64,000 bases of DNA from the NCBI RefSeq assembly GCF_002116695.1, contig NZ_CP020477.1, positions 2,415,001 through 2,479,000 on the forward strand, in the 5' to 3' direction. Position 1 is the first letter of the stretch, and each line of letters opens with the position of its first letter. Position numbers and translations under genes: made by a program. Shown here one piece after another: positions 20,883 through 30,878 of this stretch. Under the pieces are notes generated by a model, which saw only the letters and a program-made list of their open reading frames with translations, was not told the origin of the DNA and searched no databases. Source of the DNA: Acidianus manzaensis. GTDB lineage: Archaea; Thermoproteota; Thermoprotei_A; Sulfolobales; Sulfolobaceae.

Positions 20883-21135
20883 ACAAAAATAGCGTCAATA
20901 CACTAAATTGTATAAAAATTTTTATTTACATATTTGTTATCTTTCTATTCTTTTCCCTTCTATCTCTAAAAAGGAAATAATATGCGTACATAGTTGTTTA
21001 TATACTATTTATTGGATACTACTGTTCTTTTGAAAGTTGGTCTAAGAGTAAATAGAAGATCAATGAAATAATATACATTTTTATAGTATTACTTATACTG
21101 AAATATTTAAAATAAGGTAGTACATATATTATTAT

Positions 21136-21627
21136 ATGCCGATTATTGGAAGGAAGAGTCACACAAAAGACGGTCAGAAAATTTACATAAGAATAGGAGA
21201 AAGTCCTCCAGCAATTAAAGATGGTAAAGTGCAAGAGGGAGCATTTTTTATAATTTTGGGCGACGATATGGGAGAGAAAAGCATAAGGTTAACAGATCAA
21301 GAGGCTATAGATTTAGCAAATAGAATAATCACTATTTACCAATTGCACGTAAGAATGTACAGAAAGTTAGATAAGAAAACTTATGAAGAATATAAACAAT
21401 CCCATACAGCTAATAATGAAAAAATAGAACATGAAATAGTAAAGTTTCTTTTAAAATCAGGAGGGCAATGTACAATTGAGGACATAAGAGAATCATTAAG
21501 TGTTAAACATGCAGACTATTTAACGCATTTAGAGAAAGAAGGTGTTGTAAAGATTAAAGGAAACAACGTATTCTTGAATTTTGGAGAAAGAGAAAATGAA
21601 AATGATATAAACGATAAAAGTACCTAG
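21136..21627 (+). CDS. Small winged-helix-type DNA-binding protein (predicted)
   Basis: This is a 163-residue basic protein. The N-terminal half is beta-rich (KIYIRIGE, GAFFIILGDD) followed by a helix (LTDQEAIDLANRIITIYQLHVRMYRKL). The C-terminal part KIEHEIVKFLLKSGGQCT to LEKEGVVKIKGNNVFLNF has the pattern of a winged helix. It may be a nucleoid or single-strand-binding protein, or a regulator. TATA box ATATTTAAAAT is centred about 29 bases before the ATG. No partner gene adjoins it. Confidence 0.55.
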   Translation: MPIIGRKSHTKDGQKIYIRIGESPPAIKDGKVQEGAFFIILGDDMGEKSIRLTDQEAIDLANRIITIYQLHVRMYRKLDKKTYEEYKQSHTANNEKIEHEIVKFLLKSGGQCTIEDIRESLSVKHADYLTHLEKEGVVKIKGNNVFLNFGERENENDINDKST

Positions 21628-21785
21628 ATTATGTTAATAAGCCTACTTTCCTTTTCATATCAATTATTAATAATTATTTTGTAAATTATGCTAAGTTTTA
21701 CAATTAAATGTATCTGATCTACGAATATTTTTAACTAAATTTATATACTTAATATTTGTTCTTAAACATTGAACATCTTTTTTAG

Positions 21786-22465
<680 letters not shown>

Positions 22466-22591
22466 AGTTTTTATATCAGTAAAGGCAAATAAAGTATTAT
22501 AATTTATTTTTAAATATTTTAATTTAGAGTGCTGAGGTTCTCTACCAATAGTCTACGTTATTAAAAATATAAAATAAAATTAAGAAATGAA

Positions 22592-23191
22592 TTAAGCCTG
22601 GCAACACTTTATTTTTCTTGCTACTTCAGTTACTCTTTTTCCAAGAAACTTTGCAATAGTTCTTTCGTTCTCATCTAGTTCTTCCTTCGAGCCTAAATGC
22701 GTAGCTCCATATGGTCCTCCACCAGAAACTGTTTGCGAAATTTCTGGAATTTTGTATCCTAATGGAACTATGATCATTCCAAAATGGTATGCATAAGTAC
22801 TCATTGTTAGTATTGTTGTTTCGTGACCACCATGTATTGTTGAGGCCTCCGTAAAGAATCCTACTGGTTTACCGTACATAACATTATCCTTCCAAAGAAG
22901 AATAGTCTGATCTAAGAACGTTTTTAATCCTCCAGCCATATTTCCGAATCTAGTAGGAGAGCCCATAATGTATCCATCTGCCCATTTCATGTCATCCAGT
23001 GTTGCTTCAGGAATTTCTTTAACTTTGTCTAAAGGAAGTCTTGATTGCATTTCGGCTGGAAGAGTTTCTCTTACTCTTCTGATTCTAACTTCCCCATTTT
23101 CTTCTTCTACTCCTTTTGCTATTTCTTTAGCTAATTCTACTATGGATCCATACCCATAAAATAGAACTAAAACATTTGGTTTACACGACAT
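22592..23191 (-). CDS. wrbA: WrbA-type NAD(P)H:quinone oxidoreductase
   Basis: This 199-residue flavodoxin-fold enzyme of the WrbA family reduces quinones by two electrons with FMN. Evidence includes VLVLFYGYGSIVELAKEI at the start (FMN phosphate loop), GSPTRFGNMAGGLKTFLDQT in the middle, and GYKIPEISQTVSGGGPYGATH later. Two cysteines close to the C-terminus (KIKCCQA) are unusual. It is divergent from the ECF transporter operon with 380 bases between. Confidence 0.9.
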   Translation of the reverse strand: MSCKPNVLVLFYGYGSIVELAKEIAKGVEEENGEVRIRRVRETLPAEMQSRLPLDKVKEIPEATLDDMKWADGYIMGSPTRFGNMAGGLKTFLDQTILLWKDNVMYGKPVGFFTEASTIHGGHETTILTMSTYAYHFGMIIVPLGYKIPEISQTVSGGGPYGATHLGSKEELDENERTIAKFLGKRVTEVARKIKCCQA

Positions 23192-23556
23192 ATGATGAAG
23201 AGCATTACTCTTTTTAAAAATCTAACTTTACTTTTAGAAATCTAATTTATTCAACTTTATATCAAAACTAGCTAATGTTACCAAGTTCATTATAGAAATT
23301 ATCAGGCATAGACTTAAATTCTGAAAAAGTAAAATTATTGTAATACTTCTATTAAATAGAGATTTTTTATCTACTCAGACAAATTATTATAAGTTATTTG
23401 AAAATTTTATACCTTATTTTCCCATGCTCTTCCCTTATTTTTAACTTTATGCTTGATTTTATTTATTGACAATTGTTAATTAATGTTATATTACTTTTCT
23501 TTTAATAGAATGTAACTTTTATAACTAAAATATAGCGACAAGTTTATATTTTGATT
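23192..23556. other. AT-rich divergent intergenic region
   Basis: This stretch of about 365 bases lies between wrbA and the ECF operon. It holds the upstream sequence of wrbA and, near its right end, the TATA box (TTTATATTTT, 23543-23552) of the ECF operon. I see no gene or RNA in the remainder. Confidence 0.6.
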
Positions 23557-23570
23557 TGGTAATATTACCA
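23557..23570. promoter_or_regulatory. Perfect palindrome at the ECF operon start (operator candidate)
   Basis: TGGTAATATTACCA is a perfect 14-base palindrome lying between the TATA box (centred 26 bases before the ATG) and the ATG at 23572, so it covers the transcription start of a leaderless message. A repressor bound here would block initiation. No regulator gene is adjacent, so the binding protein is unknown. Confidence 0.5.
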
Positions 23571-23571
23571 T

Positions 23572-24636
23572 ATGTATATATATTTAAGCAGATATAATAG
23601 ATACGTTTTATCTTCATTACTTTTAGTTTTGTTTTTATTGAGTATAACGTCATTAGCAATTTCTGTAAGTAACATAAGCAGTGGTGCAGGTCCAAGTTAT
23701 GGAGTTTACGTTAATGGGGAAGTATATTTTGTAGCTCAATCAGCTAATGAATTGCAAGTTATTAAAGGTGATAGTATCGTTCAAACTTATCCTTTACCGC
23801 ATTTCGGAAAAGCAGTTCCTTTCAAAATAGCTTATGGCGATGGGTATTTCTTTATAGCTTATGAGAAAGGACCTTTTATTCAACTAAATAGTAAATTACA
23901 CGATGTTAACAATTATACGATAAATGAAATAGGAAACTATCCAGATATCATTTATGCAGGTAATTATGCTATAGTTACTGCATCTTATGGAAATTCTGTC
24001 TACTTTATTTCTCCTTCAGGAAAGATAACTGAAGTTACTGTAATGAGTTCTCCTCAAGCATTAGCTTATGATAATTACACTAACATAGTATATGTAGGAG
24101 CTTACAGTAATAATTCAATTTACGGAATTTCTCTTTCCTCTTTATCTGTGATAAAGAAATTTACTATAAATGATAGCACAATTGAATCTATGGCTTTCGT
24201 TCCTCCAGATATATTAGCTGTAGCAACATATGATCAGCAAGTTGAGTTTATCAATTTAACAAATGATAAAATTATCCATACAGTTACATTTACTGGAGGA
24301 ATTAATGGGTATTCTCAAATAATATATGCAAATGGTTTTCTATATTTATCATTAGCTCATCAAAATGATCAAGTAGCGGTTATGAATACGTCTGGAGCAC
24401 TTATTGATCTGGTTACAGTAGGTAATGGTCCTAATGGTATTGTATATGACCCTAGTGATAATGATATTTATGTCATGGCATATAGTTCTAATCAAGTTAA
24501 TTATTTTACAGCATTAACTCCTTCAGTACCTCATACTACAGTTCATGTATCAACAATAAACTATCCTCTTATTGCAGGAATTGCTGTAGTAGTTTTAGTT
24601 ATCATAGGAATAGTAGTTTTCATAAGGAGGAGGTGA
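23572..24636 (+). CDS. Exported beta-propeller protein with two membrane anchors
   Basis: This is a 354-residue protein. An N-terminal hydrophobic segment (12-34) acts as signal or anchor, and a C-terminal one (about 328-350) is followed by RRR, so the middle lies outside the cell. The body has repeated YVTN/YncE-like blades such as GYFFIAYEKGPF, NYAIVTASYGNSVYFI, NIVYVGAYSNNSIYGI and NDIYVMAYSSNQVNYF. N-glycosylation sequons are common. It is the first gene of the ECF importer operon and ends six bases before the S-component gene, so it may capture or sense the substrate. That role is inference. Confidence 0.65.
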   Translation: MYIYLSRYNRYVLSSLLLVLFLLSITSLAISVSNISSGAGPSYGVYVNGEVYFVAQSANELQVIKGDSIVQTYPLPHFGKAVPFKIAYGDGYFFIAYEKGPFIQLNSKLHDVNNYTINEIGNYPDIIYAGNYAIVTASYGNSVYFISPSGKITEVTVMSSPQALAYDNYTNIVYVGAYSNNSIYGISLSSLSVIKKFTINDSTIESMAFVPPDILAVATYDQQVEFINLTNDKIIHTVTFTGGINGYSQIIYANGFLYLSLAHQNDQVAVMNTSGALIDLVTVGNGPNGIVYDPSDNDIYVMAYSSNQVNYFTALTPSVPHTTVHVSTINYPLIAGIAVVVLVIIGIVVFIRRR

Positions 24637-24641
24637 AATAA

Positions 24642-25325
24642 ATGGTCGGTCTTGAACCTGGAATTACGCCTCTTCCTATAATAGTAGCATATTTTATTAT
24701 TGCAGTAGGAATTGCTTTTTTTATAATTAAGAAGAGTAGTAAAAAACTAAATGCTATTGATTTAGCTATCGTTGGAGTTGGAGGAGCTTTAGTAGCGATA
24801 GCTGATCATATTGTTGGAGATGCTATATTTTTACCTTCTGGAATATATCCTATTATTAATCCTCCGGTATGGTTTAGAATTTTTGTATTTTTCATAGTAA
24901 TTGGTGCTGTAAGGAAAGTTGGTAGCGGAATGCTTACTATGGCAGTTTTCGATATAGTAGGAGATCTTATTCATTTCAGCTTTGTTGGAGAGCCTCTATG
25001 GTTAATAGAAGATGTGTTTACTTATGGTCTAATGGCAGATATAGTAATTTTCTTGACAGGAGGAAAGATATTTGCTATTGGAGAGAAATTAAAAAGCCGT
25101 TTTGATTTCTTACTTATATCTGCATTAGAAGGTGGCGCATTAGGATTTTTCTTCTCTTTTGTTCATCCTTTCTTTACATATGGCTTTATAGCGCCAGAAG
25201 TGTTCGGATTTGTTCCAGATCAAGCTGAAATAACATATCTGTTCGTAACTTATATACCTGGAGATATACTTATAGGTGCTATTTCAGCTATAATTGCTAA
25301 TAGAATTAGTAAAGTTATAAGATAA
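24642..25325 (+). CDS. ECF transporter S component (predicted)
   Basis: This 227-residue membrane protein has about six hydrophobic segments and is the substrate-binding subunit of an energy-coupling-factor importer. No signature of a named S family (thiamin, riboflavin, cobalt, biotin) is evident to me. The call comes from its size, its hydropathy and the following ATPase and EcfT genes. Acidic residues inside the segments (DHIVGDA, FDIVGDLIH) could bind a cation or a basic vitamin. A GGAGG Shine-Dalgarno sequence precedes the start. Confidence 0.65.
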   Translation: MVGLEPGITPLPIIVAYFIIAVGIAFFIIKKSSKKLNAIDLAIVGVGGALVAIADHIVGDAIFLPSGIYPIINPPVWFRIFVFFIVIGAVRKVGSGMLTMAVFDIVGDLIHFSFVGEPLWLIEDVFTYGLMADIVIFLTGGKIFAIGEKLKSRFDFLLISALEGGALGFFFSFVHPFFTYGFIAPEVFGFVPDQAEITYLFVTYIPGDILIGAISAIIANRISKVIR

Positions 25326-25335
25326 GGGAAATCAA

Positions 25336-26859
25336 ATGTCTTTTGTTTTTATAAAAGATCTAGAGGTGACTTATCCAGATAATGAATATCCAAGTATCCA
25401 AATTCCAGAATTGAAAATTAATGAAGGAGAATCAGTTCTAATAACTGGAAAATCAGGTTGTGGAAAATCTACTTTAATAAACGTGATAAATGGTATTATT
25501 CCGAAATTAATTGAAGCCGATGTTAAAGGAGAAATAAAAATATTTGGAGAAGATATTTCTTCTCTTTCTGTTCATCAAATTTCTAAAAGAGTTGGAACAT
25601 TACTTCAAGATCCAGATAGTCAGATTTTGAATTATTTCGTGAAAGATGAGATAGCTTTTCCTTTACAGAATTTGAATTATTCTAAAGAAGAAATCTTAAA
25701 AAGGATAAACGAAGTGACTGACTGGGTAGGAATAAAACATCTTTTAAATAGGGAAACTTTTACCCTTTCTGGAGGAGAAAAGCAAAGAACAGTATTGGCA
25801 AGCATCTTGGCAATGAATCCTAAGGCTTTAATTTTAGATGAGCCTACTTCAAGCTTAGATTCTAAAGCTACTAAAGACGTTATTGATAAAATTAAGGACA
25901 TAATAAAAAGCGATGGAGTAAAATCTAGAAATGAAGAAAGGGTAAAATCTATAATTATTGTAGAGCATAAAGTAACTAAAGTCTTACCTTTTGTTGATAG
26001 AATTTTAGTAATGGATAAGGGAAAAATAATATATGATCTAAGAAAAAACGATGCAATACTAATGGCAGAAGAATTAGAAAAAATTGGAATTGAAATGCCA
26101 ATAAGAAGAAAAGAGAACATTCAAAGAAGAGAAGGAAAAATTGTATTAAATGCAACAATAAAAGTAACTAAAGATACTCATTACTTGGTAAATACGGAAG
26201 TTTCATTATCAGAAGGAATAACAGCATTAATGGGAGTAAACGGTAGTGGTAAGAGTACTTTACTTAAAGCTATAGCTGGACTACTTCCTAAAGATCTAAA
26301 ATTTGAAGGTTCAATTTCTATAGAAAATAAAAATAATATAGAGAAAATGAAAATTGATAAAAGAGGAAAATTAATAGCATATTTACCTCAAGACGTGGAT
26401 CTCTTATTTATTAAGAGAACTGTAGAAAAAGAATTAGCTTATTCTATGAAATTACGAAATAAAAAAATTAATGAGAGTATTTTGCAAAAATATTTGAATG
26501 ATTTTTCCTTAACAGAAGTTAAAGATAGAGATCCTCTTCTTCTTTCAATAGGGCAAAAAAGAAGAACTGCATTGGCTATTACAATGATTTCTAACGTGAA
26601 AGTTCTGTTGTTAGATGAACCTACTACTGGACAAGATTGGTATCATAGGAAAATGTTAGGAGAAGATTTAAGGAAATTAAAAGGTGTAGCAATACTTGTA
26701 GTAACCCACGATCCAAGATTTACTTACTATTATACTGATAACGTTTTACTTATGGATAATGGAAAAATAGTTTACTCTGGAAAACCAGAAGAAGCATTGA
26801 AAGTAGCTAGTAAAGAAGAAATAATATCAGAGGAGGAACTAAAAGAAATAGAAGGATGA
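25336..26859 (+). CDS. ECF transporter ATPase with two fused nucleotide-binding domains
   Basis: This is a 507-residue double ABC ATPase. Domain 1 has Walker A GKSGCGKS (about 38-45), signature LSGGEKQR and Walker B LILDEPTSS. Domain 2 has Walker A GVNGSGKS (about 300), a degenerate signature LSIGQKRR and Walker B LLLDEPTTG. The fusion replaces the EcfA/EcfA' pair. It energises uptake through EcfT and the S component, with ten bases to the gene before and three to the one after. Confidence 0.9.
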   Translation: MSFVFIKDLEVTYPDNEYPSIQIPELKINEGESVLITGKSGCGKSTLINVINGIIPKLIEADVKGEIKIFGEDISSLSVHQISKRVGTLLQDPDSQILNYFVKDEIAFPLQNLNYSKEEILKRINEVTDWVGIKHLLNRETFTLSGGEKQRTVLASILAMNPKALILDEPTSSLDSKATKDVIDKIKDIIKSDGVKSRNEERVKSIIIVEHKVTKVLPFVDRILVMDKGKIIYDLRKNDAILMAEELEKIGIEMPIRRKENIQRREGKIVLNATIKVTKDTHYLVNTEVSLSEGITALMGVNGSGKSTLLKAIAGLLPKDLKFEGSISIENKNNIEKMKIDKRGKLIAYLPQDVDLLFIKRTVEKELAYSMKLRNKKINESILQKYLNDFSLTEVKDRDPLLLSIGQKRRTALAITMISNVKVLLLDEPTTGQDWYHRKMLGEDLRKLKGVAILVVTHDPRFTYYYTDNVLLMDNGKIVYSGKPEEALKVASKEEIISEEELKEIEG

Positions 26860-26862
26860 GAC

Positions 26863-27768
26863 ATGAACTTAGTAGACGTTGTAATTAGTTGGTTTTTTGT
26901 CATATTTGGTGCTTCATTTCCTCTGTATCTTCTCCTTGTAGCAATAGGAATAAAAGGATTTGAACAATTAACCCATTATGTAGAGAAAAATACTATAATG
27001 CATAAAGTAAATCCTCTAACTAAATTAATTATACTTTTACTAATTACTATCGTAGCATCTCAATCAATATGGTGGATAGGATTTATGCTCGGGTTAATAG
27101 GACTTATCTTTTTTATCCCATTGCAAAGAGTAAGGTTGATTATTCTTTTTTCAGTGACGCAAATTTTTGGAATGACATGGGGATTTTCAGTGTTTACTCC
27201 ACCTTCTCTCTTGTTGGAGATATTTCATAAACTTAATGTTATTTGGACTTTTCCGTCTTATTTTCAAATTATGGGTTACGTACCTGACTTAACTATACAA
27301 GCGTTAATTTATGGCTTCCAAGTTTCAATGAGAGTTTGGGGAATGTTTATTTTTTCAATGCTAGTTCTTTTAACAACTACGACATCACAGATGATTAATG
27401 CGTTAAGCAAATTCAAAGTTCCATTAGGTATAACTTTTGCTGTAACGATAGCCATGATTTCTATACCAAGAATATTTGAAACAGCGGATACAGCGTATAA
27501 AATACAAGTGATGAGAGGAGAGAAAAAGATTATAGCTTTATTTCAATCTATTGTGCCTACAACAATATTTCTATTTAAAAATGCAAAAATAACAGGGATT
27601 TCGGCAGAAACAAGATGCTTTATGGAGAGCAATAGTAGAACAGAATTAGACGAAATCAAGCTAAGCGAAGTAGATAAAATAATAATTTCCCTGGCTATAA
27701 TTCTTACGATAGTAGATTTATATTTTGTAGCTATAGGCTTAATACCAGCTATACCTTTGCATGGATAA
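26863..27768 (+). CDS. ecfT: ECF transporter transmembrane subunit (EcfT)
   Basis: This 301-residue membrane protein has five to six helices. The cytoplasmic coupling helices carry the arginine motifs that touch the ATPases, IQVMRGEKK and AETRCFMESNSRTEL (compare ARG motifs of EcfT). Last gene of the beta-propeller/S/ATPase/EcfT operon. A dedicated S component in the same operon indicates a group I ECF importer. Substrate unknown. Confidence 0.85.
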   Translation: MNLVDVVISWFFVIFGASFPLYLLLVAIGIKGFEQLTHYVEKNTIMHKVNPLTKLIILLLITIVASQSIWWIGFMLGLIGLIFFIPLQRVRLIILFSVTQIFGMTWGFSVFTPPSLLLEIFHKLNVIWTFPSYFQIMGYVPDLTIQALIYGFQVSMRVWGMFIFSMLVLLTTTTSQMINALSKFKVPLGITFAVTIAMISIPRIFETADTAYKIQVMRGEKKIIALFQSIVPTTIFLFKNAKITGISAETRCFMESNSRTELDEIKLSEVDKIIISLAIILTIVDLYFVAIGLIPAIPLHG

Positions 27769-27814
27769 GCAATATATAGACATAACTTATTTTTATAAAA
27801 AAGAAGAAAAACGT

Positions 27815-28084
27815 TTATCCATATCTATATGATACGCCATTTTCTGGAAAATGGAATTTTATGGCATGATAAGGGCAAATAACTAAAGCTCCTCCGCACT
27901 CCAGACATCTTTCATAATGAACAATTATTCTTCCGTCTTTGTCTGCTTCATAAGTTCCAGCAGGGCATGATACTATACATGGTTTATCCTTACAAGTTAG
28001 GCAAATATCCGTATTAACTTCTATGTGAGATTTTTTATCTACGTTATAAGTGTTCAATCCTAGTCTTTTTAGTAAATCAATCAT
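27815..28084 (-). CDS. fixX: FixX-like ferredoxin
   Basis: This 89-residue ferredoxin has CLTCKDKPCIVSCP and CLECGGALVICP. The second motif spaces its cysteines as in FixX, where one cluster is partly lost. It serves as the iron-sulfur partner of the FixC-like flavoprotein encoded just upstream, passing electrons from ETF to quinone. It starts one base after the fixC stop. Confidence 0.85.
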   Translation of the reverse strand: MIDLLKRLGLNTYNVDKKSHIEVNTDICLTCKDKPCIVSCPAGTYEADKDGRIIVHYERCLECGGALVICPYHAIKFHFPENGVSYRYG

Positions 28085-28085
28085 C

Positions 28086-29291
28086 TTACTTCACACCTCT
28101 CCATAGATCAATAAGTAATTGACCTAATGATATTCCTTTTTCCTTTAGTCTACTTAAAGCTTCATCAATTAAGTACTTCCTCTCTTCACTTACGGTAAAC
28201 ATTGACGATAAAACTTCGCATATAACCTCAGGGTAAATTGAAAGCGTTCTATCTTCCTCAATTAATTTAAATCTATTTAAGGCTAACTGTAAATGTTTTA
28301 ATACAAAACTCTCTTTTAATAGAGTATAATATATTTCTGTGTTTTCATAATTTTTACTTTCAATTATCCTCTTAGCTGATATGCCAGCAATCATTCCAGA
28401 ACCTATTGCTAAATCCATCCCTCTTATTGTAAACCCGTCATTAATCAAAAAACCTGCAGAATCTCCAACTGCTATTACGTTTTTATCGTAAATTGGAGGT
28501 AAATTATCATAACCATAATATGGTATTGCGTGGGCTGAGTATTCTAGAACTTCACCTTCAATTCCTTCTCTTTCTCTAAAAACTTCTACTAAATCTTTAG
28601 CTGGAACTTCAGATTTTGGTAAAGAATCAAAAATTACGGCCATTCCAACAGAAAGCGTATCCTTATTTGTGTAAACAAACCCTCCACCCTTTACTCCCTT
28701 AACTGCTCCTATTACCGTTTTTGCCTCTCCTTCTTCGTTTTCCTTTGATTTTATAATCTCTTTAACTCCTAGCATCCATTTCTTAGGTGAAAAGTTTCTT
28801 AACCCTAAGAATCTAAAAACTACTGAAGTAACTCCAGAGGCATCTATAACTAATGGAGCTTTTAAACTTCCTCTGTTTGTATCTAGAACAATTCCATTTT
28901 CCTCTCTATAAGCATTAGTAACTAGGGTAGAATAAGAAATTATAAGACCTAAATTTTCAGCTTGTTGAGCTAACCATCTATCAAATTTAGATCTAAGTAT
29001 ACTGTAACTATTATCTGATTTTTCCTCAAAAGAGAAATATAATTTCCTATTATTACAATGTACTTCAAAACTTTCTTTGCTTATTGGTAGTTCTAAAGGT
29101 GCATTCTCTATATCCGGTATTAATTTTCGTAAAGCGTGAACATACATTCTTCCTCCAGATACATTTTTAGCTCCACTATAATCTCCTCTTTCTAGTAAAA
29201 TAACATTAAGGCCTTCTTTAACTGCAGTTATTCCAGCGGATAACCCTGAAAGTCCTCCTCCTACGATTATAAGATCTGCATCATAGCTCAT
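28086..29291 (-). CDS. fixC: FixC-like ETF:quinone oxidoreductase flavoprotein
   Basis: This 401-residue FAD protein of the geranylgeranyl reductase/FixC family has a dinucleotide loop GGGLSGLSAG (residues 11-20), GDYSGAKNVSGG after it, and GDSAGFLINDGFTIRGMD for FAD binding. With FixX it should move electrons from electron-transferring flavoprotein into the quinone pool. The ETF subunits FixA/FixB are not in the window. A TATA box (AATATTTATAAAC, minus strand) is centred about 28 bases before the ATG. Confidence 0.85.
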   Translation of the reverse strand: MSYDADLIIVGGGLSGLSAGITAVKEGLNVILLERGDYSGAKNVSGGRMYVHALRKLIPDIENAPLELPISKESFEVHCNNRKLYFSFEEKSDNSYSILRSKFDRWLAQQAENLGLIISYSTLVTNAYREENGIVLDTNRGSLKAPLVIDASGVTSVVFRFLGLRNFSPKKWMLGVKEIIKSKENEEGEAKTVIGAVKGVKGGGFVYTNKDTLSVGMAVIFDSLPKSEVPAKDLVEVFREREGIEGEVLEYSAHAIPYYGYDNLPPIYDKNVIAVGDSAGFLINDGFTIRGMDLAIGSGMIAGISAKRIIESKNYENTEIYYTLLKESFVLKHLQLALNRFKLIEEDRTLSIYPEVICEVLSSMFTVSEERKYLIDEALSRLKEKGISLGQLLIDLWRGVK

Positions 29292-29463
29292 GATATAAAA
29301 TTTATTTAATTAGTTTATAAATATTGTTTCCTATCGAATCTAACTAAACTAGTAAATGTTTTCAAAATATTAGTTTAAACTTTTTAAAATCTTTGCTTTT
29401 AATTAAGACGGAAAAAGCAAGACCAAAAATAGATTTGTTATGGGATAGCTTTATATTTATTAC

Positions 29464-29477
29464 TATCGAAATCGATA
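29464..29477. promoter_or_regulatory. Palindrome before the PadR gene (operator candidate)
   Basis: TATCGA-AA-TCGATA is a perfect inverted repeat with a two-base centre. It lies three bases before the ATG at 29480 and just after the TATA box (TTTATATTTA, about 29450-29459). PadR regulators usually repress their own operon by binding such sites, so self-regulation is likely. Confidence 0.5.
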
Positions 29478-29479
29478 TT

Positions 29480-29875
29480 ATGTTTAGTTATTCACCAAAA
29501 GGAAGATTAAAGATGATAGTTTTATGGTTACTCAGCGAATCTCCAAAGAAAGGAATAGAGATAATTGATGATATATCAAAAATGACCTGGGGAATGTGGA
29601 GACCATCTCCAAGTTCAATTTATCCAATCTTAGCTTCATTAGAAGAAGAAAAAATGATAGAAAAAACTCCGGACGGAAAATACAAATTAACAGATAAAGG
29701 AATTGAAGAAATAAGTGATTATCTTCCACCTAGATATAAAGGAACAATAGATACAGCAGTAGAAGAATTAGAGAGCTTAGTAGACTTTTTTGAAGACATA
29801 GGAAAAGAAAGCCTAATTCCTTACAAAGATAGAATATCTACATCTATAAATAGATTACAAAAATTAATTGAATAA
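29480..29875 (+). CDS. PadR-family transcriptional regulator
   Basis: This 131-residue PadR-type winged-helix protein has the family's N-terminal pattern KGRLKMIVLWLLSESPKKG, then WRPSPSSIYPILASLEEEKMI and a C-terminal coiled helix. I choose ATG 29480 over the TTG at 29393: the TATA box lies 27 bases before 29480, and the longer N-terminus does not look like coding sequence. The gene precedes an ABC exporter, the usual PadR arrangement for drug or toxin export. Confidence 0.85.
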   Translation: MFSYSPKGRLKMIVLWLLSESPKKGIEIIDDISKMTWGMWRPSPSSIYPILASLEEEKMIEKTPDGKYKLTDKGIEEISDYLPPRYKGTIDTAVEELESLVDFFEDIGKESLIPYKDRISTSINRLQKLIE

Positions 29876-29885
29876 GGTGACAAAA

Positions 29886-30878
29886 ATGATAGCAATAAAA
29901 GCAATTAACCTCACTAAAAAGTATGGTAATTTTACAGCAGTAGATCACGTGAATTTTGAAGTAGAAAAAGGAGAAATATTCGGTTTTTTAGGACCTAATG
30001 GTGCAGGAAAATCAACCACAATAAAAATGTTGACTACATCGTTAAAACCTACAGAAGGAACAGCATTAGTTAATGGTTACGATATTGTAAAACAACCCTC
30101 ATTAGTTAGACAATCTATAGGAGTAGTACCTCAAGAATACACAGCAGACGAAGATCTGACAGGATGGGAAAACATGATGTTTATGGCAGGAGTATTTGGA
30201 ATACCTAAGAAAATAGCAGAAGAAAGAGCTAAAGAGCTTCTAGAAATGGTAGACTTAACGCAGGCTGAAAAAAGAAAAGTTTCAGGCTATTCAGGCGGAA
30301 TGAGAAGAAGATTAGAAATTGCAATGTCATTGATAGGAAGACCAGCAATACTATTTTTAGATGAGCCAACATTAGGCTTAGATGCTCAAACGAGAAACGC
30401 TATTTGGACTTATGTAATGAAATTAAAGGAAGAATATGATATGACAATATTCCTTACTACGCATTACTTAGAAGAAGCAGATATGTACTGCGATAAAATT
30501 GCAATAATTGACAAAGGACATATACTGAAAATCGGAAGTCCAAAAGAATTAAAAGAAAGCCTAGGAGGAGACGTAGTTTTATTAGAAACAGACAATCCAG
30601 AACAAGCAATAAAAATCATATCAGATATAGAAGGTGTTGTTCAAGTAAATCAAATAAATTCTGAAATAAAAGCAAAAGTTAAAAACGGAGAAGAAATAGC
30701 TCCAAAAATTATGGAGGTATTAGTAAAAAATAAAATAAAAGTAACTAAAATCTCTATAACTCAGCCAACAATGGACGAAGTTTACATGGAATACACAGGT
30801 AAAAGCTTAAGAGAAGAACAAGCAAGTTCTGCAGAAATGATGAGCATGATGAGAACTATGAGGAGGGCGAGATCATGA
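29886..30878 (+). CDS. ABC-2 type exporter ATPase (DrrA-like)
   Basis: This is a 330-residue ATPase. Walker A GPNGAGKST, Q-loop VVPQEY, signature SGYSGGMRRR, Walker B ILFLDEPTLG, switch histidine LTTHYLEEAD and a C-terminal domain typical of drug exporters (MDEVYMEYTGKS) are all present. The start is ATG 29886: GGTGA lies six bases upstream and the preceding stop is at 29873-29875, whereas a TTG at 29868 would overlap padR. It pairs with the permease that follows. Confidence 0.9.
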   Translation: MIAIKAINLTKKYGNFTAVDHVNFEVEKGEIFGFLGPNGAGKSTTIKMLTTSLKPTEGTALVNGYDIVKQPSLVRQSIGVVPQEYTADEDLTGWENMMFMAGVFGIPKKIAEERAKELLEMVDLTQAEKRKVSGYSGGMRRRLEIAMSLIGRPAILFLDEPTLGLDAQTRNAIWTYVMKLKEEYDMTIFLTTHYLEEADMYCDKIAIIDKGHILKIGSPKELKESLGGDVVLLETDNPEQAIKIISDIEGVVQVNQINSEIKAKVKNGEEIAPKIMEVLVKNKIKVTKISITQPTMDEVYMEYTGKSLREEQASSAEMMSMMRTMRRARS

